From the NCBI GenBank assembly GCA_009792885.1, contig WMCF01000029.1:8692594-8756593 (forward strand): a stretch of DNA of 64,000 nucleotides, written 5' to 3'. The notes under the pieces were generated by a model. It worked only from the letters and a program-made list of their open reading frames with translations. It did no database searches and was not told the DNA's origin. Positions 1 through 11,100 of the stretch are shown here, piece by piece (within the stretch, counting starts at the first letter, position 1; every line of letters starts with the position of its first letter). The DNA is from Eremophila alpestris peregrina. Its lineage: Eukaryota; Chordata; Aves; Passeriformes; Alaudidae. The position numbers were made by a program, and so were the translations under genes.

Positions 1-368
1 TTTTGAAGGAACTTAGAAATAAGAAGAGGATGCACCATCTTTGGAAGGGGGGTCAGGTCTCACAGGAAGTATTTAAGGGGGCAGCTAGGGCATGTTGGAA
101 AGAAAATAGGGAGGCCAAAGCTCAGTTCAAACTTATTTTGGCAACTTTGGTAAAGGATAGTAAAAAATGTTGTTACAAATATATTAACAGCAAAAGGAAG
201 GGTAAGACCAACCTTTGTTCTCTACGGGATGCAGGAGGGAACTTAGTAAAATACAAAATAGGGATGTTTATTGAGCAGCAAAATATTAGTTATTACTCCA
301 CCTGCAGGAAACATAGAAAGGAAATAACACTTGATTTTCATGGGATCCAAAATGGACTGAAGTGTTAG
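1..368 (+). mobile_element. CR1 LINE fragment, ORF2 linker between endonuclease and reverse transcriptase
   Basis: The plus strand is open from the window edge to a stop at 366-368. The translation has the layout of bird CR1 ORF2 after the endonuclease: a WK-G-Q-V-(S/T)-x-E motif (residues about 14-22), an ARAC motif followed by a basic AKAQ segment (about 28-42), then VKDSKKCCYKYINSKRKGK and a GGNLV motif (about 50-82). CR1 normally continues here into the reverse transcriptase, but after about base 260 the similarity is lost and no RT motif follows. It is therefore an internal piece, truncated at the window edge on the left and decayed or broken on the right. In a whole element, ORF2 makes the endonuclease/RT that copies CR1 RNA into the genome. 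This copy cannot do that. Family is recognised from memory of the consensus, not from a search. Confidence 0.85.
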
Positions 369-1467
369 ATCCTGCTGTCCTCTTAAGGATACCAAAGAAG
401 TGAGAAACCCTCTGGAAAACACCCTCAGCCTACTGCTCTTAAAGGTAATAATAATAAAAAAGAATATTCAAAAAATCCCATTAAAGGATAATTGAGACTA
501 GTCTATTATATTAAACTCTACTGCTCACAGTCAGACCACTGAAGCAGCCTTGGAAATATCAAAGATCCACTAGATCTTATCTTGCCAAGATGTAAAATAT
601 ACCCCAAGGAAGTTCTCCTCTCTCTCTGCTTATTCTCATGCAGATCAGTTCCTGACATATCCTTGGAGACTGCTTTGGGACAGGCAAGCAGCTGCACTAC
701 ATAAAAACTCCAGGGATTGCAGAGAGTCCCTCTATGGCTCCTGGAGCTCTCACAGAAAAGAATTCTCAGTGCTTGGTAAGCAAGAGGTTAATAGCCTATA
801 TAAAAAACACCTCTAACAAAAATGTTATTCCAATTGTATTACATTTAGGAGCCCTGAGGGTCATGGGGTAGATAATCAAAAAGGACAAGGAGGAAATTAA
901 AAAAGGGAAGAAGGCAATCAAAAAGGGCATTTAGAAGGACCCGTAATCCTCCATAGGAAGAATACTAATTATACTACTGCATCATCTTATAATTAACCCT
1001 GATCTAAATTTTTTTTTTATTTTAGCTGTAATAACTTTCACATGTACAATGATTTGATTGCTAATTCTTACCAGTTGTTCTTGAACAGCTATTTTAGGGT
1101 TTGTAGCTACTTTTTACATAGCAGTTTAACTCTCATTTATAAAAAAATAAGACAAAATATTTAGATAGTTGAATTTTTTTGTCACCAGTCATTCCAATTA
1201 GCAAGCTGATCTCCTTTTATTCTGACAGTTCTGGCTGGTACACTCCTTTTCTTTCCCCAAATGTCTCTTCTGTTTGGAGATTTTATTAATCTCCAATACA
1301 AATCAGTGTGTTGCACTCACCACAGCAGTCCAACTCGGCCATACATTTTTGTGATGACTTCCATCTGTATTTCATATTTCATTTAATAAAGGTGGGATAT
1401 CACTGTAGGCAGCAAACTAAATTCTCAGCATACCTTCATTCCACAGCAGACCCCTGCCTGGGCTCAC
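369..1467. other. Interval without a recognised gene; A-rich part at 860-960
   Basis: The sequence to the right of the CR1 piece does not read as CR1 RT in any frame. It holds one exon-like segment (644-775, listed separately). It also holds a purine-rich, A-rich stretch around 870-950 containing repeated AAAAAGG words, which may be a decayed repeat. A minus-strand donor-like word (GTGGTGAGTG) lies near 1310-1320. Nothing else is recognised. Confidence 0.4.
644..775 (+). other. Exon-like segment (candidate, unrecognised protein)
   Basis: A long pyrimidine tract (about 611-640) ends in CAG at 641-643. A donor of the form TTG|GTAAGC follows position 775. The 132 bp between them is open in one frame: two bases, 43 codons, one base. 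The peptide begins QFLTYPWRLLWDRQ and ends HRKEFSVL. No family is recognised. A tract this good together with an open frame is suggestive, but pseudo-exons of this size are common in vertebrate introns, and an open frame of 43 codons is not rare. It overlaps no recognised repeat, although a CR1 fragment lies about 280 bp to the left. Confidence 0.2.
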
Positions 1468-1537
1468 CTGCATTCTTGGGCACACATTGCTGTGATGTTT
1501 TCAATGACTTAGGAACAAGCCTGAGCAACTTGCCAAG
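1468..1537 (-). other. Exon-like segment, minus strand, strong splice sites
   Basis: Read on the minus strand, a pyrimidine tract (GCTTCTTCTCTGCAG) ends at 1538. The donor is GCAG|GTGAGC after 1468. The 70 bp between are open as 23 codons plus one base, starting LGKLLRLVPKSLK. Both splice signals are close to consensus. The product is not recognised and the segment is short, so chance is a serious alternative. It lies downstream, in the minus direction, of the candidate terminal exon at 15529-15719, so it would belong to a different transcript. Confidence 0.2.
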
Positions 1538-2799
1538 CTGCAGAGAAGAAGCAAGGCCTAGGAGAAGGGGCTCCCCCCTGGATGAAGTATTCTCATTTAT
1601 GTATAAAGCTAACATTAAATCCTAAACTAATCTGAGATATTGAAAAATGCAGTGATTTCACAAGACAATCTGGCAGAGAAAATATTTAAAAAGTGGACTC
1701 TACAACCAGTCTGGAGGACTGAAAAGATGCAGGAAACAGCCTGTCTAAAGTCTGCCCCCAAAGGAAGGACTCTACAGACATCAGTTATTTTTTTCCTTGA
1801 TCCTTTGGATTCATTCTAGCCATACAACCTCCCTGCAGGTAAAAAAGCAGATGTGCTCCCCTCTAAGATTCAGATGTATGAACAAGGACACATGGCAGCA
1901 GAAATTACTTCTAACTGAATTTTGGTAGCATGATATGAAGTTATCCTCTAATGTTTCATACATTCTTCAGGTATCTGTAAGGCACCTTGGTAATCAGTGC
2001 TTAATGGTCACTAGATTCTCAGACAATTCCCATTGGGAGGGCATTATTCCCAAGCCAGGGCCAATGTAAGGATGGCAGCCTCTTAAGGCTTCCTCCACAG
2101 GCTGTGCCATGGGACCTCACTACAGAAAGACAGGGCCTGAGGGTTTTGGCTCACATGGTTTGTGAAACATGAGCTCCACAGAAATCTGGAAACGGCACTG
2201 TGCGGTCAGCAGAAAGTACACTCTGGAAAAATGTACTGCTCCTCAGGAGGAAACAGAGCAACTGCAAAAACCAGCAAGGCAATCCCTGCTATTAACACTG
2301 ATTTCCTGCTGGTGAACCAAAGATGGTATAATTTTCAAAGGAAGCATTAAACCCTGATTAAAGGACAAACCCCAAACTCCAGTTCTGCATCAAGAAATGC
2401 TGTCTAGGCATGGTAATAGTTTGCAGAGAGCAAATACTGCCACAATTTCTTCCCATATCAGTCAAAACATCTGCATAAGAATTCAGGCAAAAGGAATGCT
2501 ACCTCCCTAGAAAATGAGCAAGAACAGAACATCCTAAAGCATGAGGAGGCCTGCCTGAAAATATCAAGCCTTTTTTGTTCCTTTAAAACCCTATCTTAAC
2601 CTAAATGCATGTTCTCAATCAATATTTAATAACACCAAAGTCACAGCACCCTGAGGCATTCAATATATTCTCCTATTCCTATTATTTTCCATGAGGTAAT
2701 ATTTAATATAGTCACTGAATAATTTGAATTAATAGTTGCACTCCTCAGATAATCCTAAAAATGGGACTTGAAGGCAAGTGTAAGCTTCCATTGCAGCCT
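1538..2799. other. No gene or repeat recognised
   Basis: Ordinary AT-leaning single-copy sequence. Open frames are short and no splice pair of quality, repeat or RNA gene was seen. Confidence 0.5.
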
Positions 2800-3070
2800 G
2801 CAACACCAGGCAGCTGAAACTGAAGTTACAGAATTAGGGAGTAATTATTATTTAGTGTAGCATCTCCTCTGATTCAGAAACACTGACTGCAGCTGCAGTG
2901 ATTTTGTCACAGGAAATTGTCACAGCAGTCAGTGTGTTTTCTTTTTGCTGGCTTATCTCTCAAGGTAGTAACACAGCCAGCAGTGAAATGAAGCACAGAA
3001 TCACCTCATTAATGACCTATCATTGCTAATGCCTTCTCTTCACATTCAAAAGGACAACTGAGAGCAAACA
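2800..3070. promoter_or_regulatory. Enhancer-like segment with hairpin (candidate)
   Basis: An AT-rich block contains TAATTA-type words (GGGAGTAATTATTATTTAG near 2838-2858; CATTAATGACC near 3006-3016), a 12-bp perfect palindrome and a longer inverted repeat (separate entry). Low-complexity sequence is absent. This density of homeodomain-like words is typical of conserved non-coding elements. Conservation itself cannot be seen from one sequence, so the call is an inference. Confidence 0.22.
2880..2935. repeat. Inverted repeat, 11-bp perfect arms around a palindrome
   Basis: ACACTGACTGC (2880-2890) pairs perfectly with GCAGTCAGTGT (2925-2935) across a 34-base loop. The left arm overlaps a perfect 12-bp palindrome, CTGCAGCTGCAG (2888-2899). 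The loop also carries a short direct repeat (TTGTCAC twice). The stem is too short for a convincing miRNA precursor. Confidence 0.7.
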
Positions 3071-6000
3071 CACTAAAACAGTTAACATCTGGGAACATCA
3101 GGAAATGGCAAAAATGGCCCTGCTATGAAGGGAGGTCAGCTCAGAATGGTGAACAAGGACAGCCTGTTATGCCCACCCAGGCTGTGCATTCACAGAATGC
3201 AAGTAATGACATTCAAAGTTTTCTTTGTTACAAGTTGTGCAGTTATTACCACTTTTGCCCGGGGTACCTGAAGGTGGTGTCTGCTTAAGCACCTGCACAC
3301 TCAGCAGTCACAGTCAGTAGCAAGGAATTTTCTGCCTCTATGGTTAAACGGAGCCCTCTTGTCTCGCCAGAAGCCTGACATGGAAACATTTCTCTGTGAC
3401 TGACAGAAGCAAATAAAGGATTAATTCACCTGCTTTCAACTATTGCTTTTATGAATATAACAAGAATACCTAGAAAGGGTAATTGCCACTGACAGAGACT
3501 ACCTGCTATTGATTTTTTCCTTTTTTTTTTTTTTAACCACAGCAAGCAAAAAGCACCTCCATTACAAAGAACAGGTATTGACGGCAGTTAGAGAATTAAA
3601 AACATATAAATACATTTGGCAATAAAGAGAAATTAACAGTGTTAGAAGGCCAATTTGCATAAGAAATAAAACTTAAAGGGATTATCAGACATTTTTTGGT
3701 GTGTATGTAAAATAATTGCTGGTTCAACTAAATGGCTGCCCTTTAAGAAAAGAATCATGTTGAATCCACTGTGAAAGTAAGTTCCACCACATGGACTGGG
3801 ACTGACTGATATGGAAAAAAGTAATCCTTGTTGGAAACGTTCTTAACCATTACAGAGCATTTTGGGGTGTGTGTGCCTTCTTGAAGCTATCTGCTGGGCT
3901 GCCCAGTGGTGCTACAGAAACACAGCAACAGGGCTGTGTCCTGCCCAGGGTACATTTGATTTCAAAGGTGTGCAAAGGTATGTTCTGGTTCCAGGCAAAA
4001 GGGTTTAATGATGTGGCTCAGACAGCCAGGAATCATCTGAGGAATAAGCTTAAAGTACCAATCAGCTAAACACAGGCTAAATTTATGCTAAGGAATGAAG
4101 TATGAAGGCAACTCAACAATGACAAATGTTAGCCTGGAAGCCAGGGCTGAGAAATTTGTTAAGTTTGTTAAATTTTTGTTTTCTTCCCCATGGAAGCCCT
4201 TTGCTACTTCCTCCCCAAGAAGCAGGCATGGTGGGAGCCCCACCTCCAGGAGCTTTGAGATGGGACACTGATCTTTGCAGACACTACAGCATCTCCCTGC
4301 TGGGTTTTCTGCAGCTTTCAGCATGTATTGAATGCTGATGGCAGCTAGAACCTGATCCTTCTCTCACTCATTTGTTAAATAAGCAGGCTTCCAAATCCCT
4401 CCTGTGCAGCATAAAACAAAGAAGGGAGGCAATAATTTTAACACTTTAACTCAAAACTGAACAGAATACAGATGAAACGCTTCTTTACATAAATTTTTCC
4501 CTGCTGAATTGCAAAAGCATTCTGCAAACAATAGATGAGTTATTCCAAGGGTGGAAAAAAAAAAGAAATCTCATTTAAAATGTTAGGCAACCTAAGCATA
4601 GGCCCACTGCATCTCCCCTAGCTTTGTTATTGGTTATCCAAAGCCAAGCAAGCCTGTTACCTGGATTACTGACAGGCTGACAATGGAATTACTTCTGGTG
4701 TAAAGCTGCTTTGCAATCAAATTTAACTTCTGAGGTTTGAGGGGATTTTTAACCACTGAACTACGGTTCACCTACTTTTTGCACAGCAAACAAACCTACC
4801 GTTCTCAGAATTTCAGTTTATCAAAGTTGTCCTGAAGTTGTCAAAGAGACAAAAAACCCAAAGAAACCACATAAGATACTCCCCCCAGCTCAGTGCAAGG
4901 TATCAAAGCTCGGAGGATCGGTGCGTTTTCCTGACACCGCTGTGTTCCTCCCTCCTCTGAGCACGCTCACACCAATAGAGATAAGAGCCCAGATAAGACT
5001 CTCCATTGCTGTGAAGACCCTCAGCCTGTGTATGAACTCAGAAATGCTGTCTTGGGCACTGTGCACTCAAAATACGGGCCTGGGAAAGTGCAGGCCTGGT
5101 TACTAGAGCTGAAACATTTTTCCTGTTTAGAGAAAGCTCACAGCTCACACAAATGGCACTGAAAGGCAGAGCAGGCTACACAGATTTACATTTCATTGGC
5201 ACTCCTGTGACATAACTTGAGAATCGGCAAGGGAAAAAGACAGGCAGGAAGAGAGAAAGATACTAATTGGTGAATATTGCAAAGAAAGTTAAGTGAGATT
5301 AGCAGTAATTGACACCCTGCTCTCTAACTAGGTTGCTCTGTCTAAAAGACACTCGAGGCAGATGAGGACATTGGGATAACTAGGGAAATACGCATGATGG
5401 CTCTGCAGAGCCCATAAACAGGCAAACTACAGGCACTCCCAGCCTTTGATGCAGTTGCCTTAAGAGGAACTGCTCTCCCATAAACACCTTTTTTTCTCCC
5501 AGCATGCTACCTGCAGGTGACTAAACTGTTTCCATGCATTTCCAATTGCAGCTGATTTTCTTCTGATTCTGCTGTAATTGGCTCATTTGCTTTCAGCAAT
5601 GCTTTCAGACCTGACTTTCAGCGACTTCTAAGAAGCATTGCCAGACTGGAGGAAGAGAGCCATTAATGTCACCAGGTGTGCTCTGCAGCCACTCCATTTA
5701 CAGAAGTGAATCACTGTGACCTATAAACAACTGACACTCACTGAAATCTCTCTGGATAGGAGAAATAGAATTTTAGTTACAGACTCTGTAATATGCAAAG
5801 TAGACCCGAGTGAACTGTTCATAGAGAATAATCTTTATGGCAAATTCTTTTTTTTTCCTACTTATGAATAGGCTTTGGCTCTCATGAATTCACTTGTGAT
5901 TTAAAGGAGTTTGACCTTCTGAGAAGAAAAGGTAAATTAGCTAACTATTGCCATTCCAGCCAGGATCCAGTCCCTCAGACCACAGCCATGTACTTGATTA

Positions 6001-6346
6001 TTTAACTGAGGGGGAAGGTCCTGCTCCCTGACTGGTTACATGTATGTTTGTAATTAAAAAAGAACACTGATGGCTGGATGAAAGACTTTTATAAAATGAC
6101 TGATATTCAGCTACTGGAAAAGACTGAGCTCATTCTAATACACAGCAGAGCCCGTTTTGAAGTGAATGTAGGGAGGGTGCACCATCTCCTGTACCCAGGG
6201 GACTGCCAATCTCCTCAAGTGCGAGCACTTGCCAAGTTCTGGCTTTGGGTGGTGTGCTGCTTGTCTCACTCAGGGTATTTAGCAATTTGGGAGTGAGGCT
6301 CAAGCCTGCTTGGGCTGCTTGTAAAACACACTCCATATCCTCTTAC
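3071..6346. other. No gene recognised; T-tract and an enhancer-like part
   Basis: A 14-base T run lies at 3521-3534. The part from about 5490 to 5850 is free of simple repeats and carries several short AT-rich words (AATTGCAGCTG, GTAATTGG, CATTAATG) of the type found in non-coding conserved elements. This is only a suspicion. No splice pair or open frame of note was found. Confidence 0.4.
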
Positions 6347-6446
6347 CCATAATGTTCAGTGCAAACAGGAAACCCACTAGAGCTAAGTTTGGGACCAAGG
6401 CTTCGTAATTGTGTCTTGTACTTCCTTTCCACCAGCTTCTCAATCT
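6347..6446 (-). other. Exon-like segment, minus strand
   Basis: On the minus strand a TTTTTTCTCTTCTC tract lies about 15 bases before AG, and the donor is ATGG|GTAAGA after 6347. One frame is open across the segment and reads IEKLVERKYKTQLR followed by a serine-rich part and CTEHYG. A stop codon lies in that frame just upstream of the acceptor, so openness starts at the presumed splice site. A longer open frame on the same strand (6300-6797) reads through in another phase and looks like chance. The product is not recognised. The gap between pyrimidine tract and AG weakens the acceptor. Confidence 0.18.
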
Positions 6447-7679
6447 CTTATCGAATATGGATGAGAAGAGAAAAAAGTAAAAATGTTTCAGGGATTTGTT
6501 GGAAAAATAATTGGTAAAACCCCCCAAAAACTTCCTGACAAAAAGAATTGTTAAAGCCTTGTGATTTCCAAAATAACAGAAGAAATCATTTAATCTGAAC
6601 AGTATGTTTGAATGTTCTATGTTTCCGAGACAAGGCCAGTGATTCCTGTTTCTCAAAGCTTTTACTGTGAGTGAGAAATGAACACGAGCTACCAGGAGCA
6701 GAGCCCCCTCCAAGAGGCAGAGAGGCAGCAGCTGAACCCCTGCCCCTTGAGCTTCAACACAAACACAGGAAGCCAAGGTTTGGCCCTTCTCTCCCACACA
6801 GCCTCACGTGGCAGAGAGACTGCACGTGAAATCATCCTGCAGGACTTGTACTGATCTACCTGGCACAAGAGAAATCCCACTCTGATGCAATTCTTCACTT
6901 GCACAGTCTGTGCTCTCTCTGGTTGCCCAATCTCAAGTCATCCCCTGCTCAGCATGTGTTTTATTAAAAGTTAGCCATGAGAACATATCTGCAACAGTTG
7001 TAATGGGCAACACGATTTCCCCATGCCCTTTGTTGCTTTAGAGCACCCATTTCATAATAATTTCCACCAATGGGTACACATGTAAGGTCTACAGCATTTC
7101 CTATTGATCACAGTGTATGAGATTTTCACATAGTCAGGTACAGAGAAATTAGTTGTCATATATTCAAGCTCATGATCTCTACATGACTGTCATCTTTCAG
7201 TGTTTTTGCCTCCAGTTACACTTCATTGACAAAAGGTATATTTTCCACAGGTAGCTGTAATTTATTCCTGAGTATTCACTGATTGTCAGTCAAAACACAG
7301 ATCTGAAAGTAAAACTTGGTCTGAGAAGAAAGGTTATGATGGAAAAAGAAAAACGAAAAGGAGACTCAGTTATCGTCCCACAGACATTTTTAGCTATGGG
7401 AACACTTGAGGCTGTACACTCCATTCTGTAGGGTCATTTTATAAATTACCATCAGATTTAATGTAAGGGTCACTGAACTCTCTGGACAATGCTAAACACT
7501 TAACTGCCCAGAAGAGGTGGAAAGCACAACACACAAGCTGTACATTCAGAAGCAAAATAATCCTACACAAAAAATAGACAAATAAAATAAAAAAGCTTCC
7601 GGGGCATGTAAAGTAAAAACTGATCTAGAACTTTGACTGTCCATTTAGAATACAAAACTCTCACTATATCAAGGCTTAT
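6447..7679. other. No gene or repeat recognised
   Basis: Single-copy AT-leaning sequence. The longest open frame (minus, to 6797) has no motif or composition that marks it as coding. Confidence 0.45.
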
Positions 7680-8060
7680 GGTTTTGTTTGGAAAGGCCAT
7701 TCATATTCCTTGATGTGAACCAGAGCCTGGGAGATCAATAAAGGCAGGAGTAACAATTCTGTTAGGTTTTGTCAAAGCAGCACAGCCTCTGTGAAATGGT
7801 TCTCTCGGAGTGAACAGAGGTAAATAACAGTAATTGTTTTGTTAGACTGCATGCCAGAAATGAAGCCTTTTATACTTCAGCAGAGTAAAAGTCCAAACCA
7901 CGGCAGGAAGACTCAATTTCAGCAAAGAGCCTGTAATGAAATAATGCTGCTGGTTCTGCTAGCCAGAAGCTTATTGGGGCCTTTGAAATGGTAATGTCCT
8001 TTGCTGTATAGCGGAAAGCTGCTAAATGAAGAATCTTGTTGCACAGAAATTGATATTCTT
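7680..8060. promoter_or_regulatory. Enhancer-like segment with TCF/LEF-type words (candidate)
   Basis: About 380 bp without simple repeats contain CCTTTGAA (7980-7987), a second CTTTGAA word near 8058, AGTAATTGTTTTG near 7830 and ATAATGC words. CTTTGA(A/T) is the core bound by TCF/LEF factors. The texture, varied and word-rich without homopolymers, is typical of conserved non-coding elements. No conservation data are available here. Confidence 0.2.
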
Positions 8061-8125
8061 TGAACAGATCAGTCTATTTTCCATAACAACTCTATTTTCA
8101 AGTTAGTTCCACTGTGTCCCTTCAG

Positions 8126-8164
8126 CCCCCCTGCTCCTGCTCGGAAGGGAGTACCTTCCCACAG
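8126..8164 (+). other. Microexon-like segment
   Basis: The acceptor is CCACTGTGTCCCTTCAG (ending 8125) and the donor is CCCACAG|GTAAGC after 8164. The 39 bp between are a multiple of three and open in the frame starting at 8126. It abuts the enhancer-like block. No product can be assigned from 13 codons, and chance is likely. Confidence 0.12.
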
Positions 8165-11100
8165 GTAAGCAGTGTTTGCTAATCCTACTTGGGCTTGACA
8201 AGACAGTGAGTCACAAGGAAACTCTTCCTTTGCCCGGCAAGCACATGTGTTTTCAACATCTCCCTCAAACATCAGGTTCTTGCACATGCAAAGAAAGTCT
8301 GAGTCATTTGTGTACCTATGGCAGTAAGGTCACCTGTCGTGCCCTCCTTGCCACGCTCTGCCTCTCCAAGAAAGCTCCTTTCTTCCACACTTAATAGCAG
8401 GTGTTTGCAAGGTCAGTTCACGGGTAAATCTTCTAACAGACATTGGTTTTGCATCACCAATTAATTTCTGAAAGAAACTAGGCCACCATTAGGCAGTAAC
8501 AGTTTTTTGGGCATTAAATTGGGCAGCATCCTCAACAATAAAATTTATAACTCCTTACCTATGCACCCTATGACACACTACACTGCTTAATGCAACCATC
8601 TTTCTACTCTAATAAACAGCTTAGCTCTTAAAATACCAATAAAATCTCATGTAACTCTAAGCACCTGTGCTTTCTATTTTTCTGTGCATTGTCTGCCACA
8701 TTCCCACTCCTAATTAAAAAAATCAAATTTAAAATATCACATGAAGCAAAAAGTGTAATATGATGTGAAATGACTCCAAAGCATTGTTGAGGTTCTGCCA
8801 CCATGACCTGGCTGGGTAAATGACATTTGGTTGGCTTTAACAAAAGGGGCAGAAGTAGAAAGCCTTGGAATCCCATCCCAGAGCCAGATTCTGCTTTTCA
8901 ACATCTGAATTTTAAATGGGATGGGGGTGATGGGGATGTCTGCATATGAGGATCTAGAAACTAAACGTGTCAGTTGGGTTATGTGGTGCTACAGCACTAA
9001 TCAATATCAGGAATAAAAGCAAAGGCCTCACAGCTCAGGCTTGGTTCCATCAGGCCTTCAAACATATTGTTCTGTTTCATAATCCCCTCTCTTCCATTTA
9101 CTTTTCCAGAGGAAATTATGCTAAGGAGGTCAAGGCATGCTACAGAGAACATCTGCGTTCACTCATTTTGAGGCCAAGCTGGAATGCAGATTGCATTGCA
9201 TTTACACAACATGAACTTTTGTTACATCTAAACCAAAAAGAGACAACAACCAAAGTGGGGTCCCAAGTCTGCACACTTTGTACACACAAAAAGCCCTGTA
9301 CAAGTTTCCAAAATGCTGCCTGAAGGTCACACTGCATGGTTCTGCCACAGGCTGCAAGAGGGAAACTTTGCACCCCAAGTATCACTGGCAGAAGAAAAAC
9401 CTACAAATATCAAAGTTACCTGCAAGGAAAAATGCTCTCTTCTCTGATCTCCACTTGAGTGAAAGATGTGGAGGTTACATTTCAAGAAGCTAACTCCACT
9501 CAGAAAGGATTTAATGAAACATCTGTCAGTAAGCTCCTGATGGTGACATTAATCAAAGAGACATTTTAGAGAGAGGACTACAGGCCCATCTGCCTATTTG
9601 CTTTCAGTTATGAATCTGTTTACTCTCTCAGAAGGACAAACCAGTCAGGATACAGAGTGGTAGCACAAGATCTCACATTCTCATAAAATGCAGATAAGCA
9701 TAGGAAGAACAAGATCAAAGAATGCTCAGGGGTTTTTTTCTACCATTTTCCATTAGAAAATTGAGCACTTTGCAGCTCTCTGCCTGAGACAAAAACAAAA
9801 ACCTCATGAAAAGTATTAGGCTGTAGTGAGCAAAAGGCTCTGACTCTCAGACAGCTCCAATGTCTCCATCACAGTGAGAGAGACAACTGCCAGGAGTGAG
9901 TGCTGGTAACACTGAATCTCAGCACTGCTCCAGCTCAAGTCCTGACCAACAGCCTATTCCACTGACTCCCTTTCACTATCCAGAATGTTCCCTTCTGTTA
10001 TTTCTGTCTGTTCCCAATCTTGTGATGTGATTAGAGTAGATGATTACGCTTACATAATAGTATCAAATTAATTTGCAGAGCACAACAGCAGAGGAAATTG
10101 TTTCGAGTTCTGAAATCTCCCCCTCCTCAGTTTATTTCAGTGACATCAGGGGATTAAAGCAAAATGGGTCAGTAGAACACTGCTGGGAAAACAACCAAAA
10201 CATCAGTCCTGACCTTGTAAACGAGAGGGAGAAAGATTGCAAACAAAGCAAGAGGCTTAGAGCGTGTTCTGTAGGAAGAGCCATCAAGGTGAATCAGCTT
10301 TCTAATCACCGATCACCATGTGAAAGCTGACACAGGGTGGCAGGTAAAGCCACAAGCACACAGTCCTTCAGAAGGAACAATGCTTTGGGAATACTTCTCC
10401 AAAATGCTGGTGTACAGACTCAGCTGGAGTTTAACTTTCTGTTAGATGATAGCCTAATGTGGACAGCAATAAAATTGTAAGTTCCTGATGTTTTGAACCA
10501 AGGTGGGGGCATTCAATAACCCCACCTCTGTGCAGCCCTAGAGGCCTGACATGACCCAGCTCAGTTCTCTGGATTCACTAACTCTGCATGGCTCCTCTCT
10601 CACCTTCTGTACAAACAATTCACTGCTGCTGGGATGCTGAGATGGGAATAATCTTAGGAGGCTTATATCCATGTAATTTTTTAGCACTCCAGAAAGTCTC
10701 CTGAGAGTGTACAGAGATGGTGCCTAACTAGCAGATTTATATTGACTGTTAATGGCTGACTTGGGGCAGGAAAACAACCATTAACCAGGTTCATCACCCC
10801 ACACAGCTGGAACAGCTGGTTTGTGATCATTGCTAACCCTTTATGTACAAGGCACCCACAAAATATTTACCTTTCCTGTGGAAGATGTTTCTTCAACAGC
10901 TACTCCTTAAAGCTGGCTGGATAAAGAAAAATTTGGCCTGCACCCAAATTCTCAGAAATAGCCAAATGACTCCTTTTGCTAGCTGTTTGTCTTTTCATCC
11001 TTCCAATGCAGACACCTACTTTCCATCCCAAATCTTTTAATGGAGTTCAATTACCATAACTTCTGGTTTAACAACAGCTTCACTTTTTACACTCGACATG

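Noticed and set aside
6300..6797. Longest open frame (165 codons, minus strand)
   Set aside because: No family motif. About the length expected by chance for the longest frame among six in 64 kb of this composition. Only the sub-segment 6347-6446, in a different frame, is kept as a weak exon candidate.
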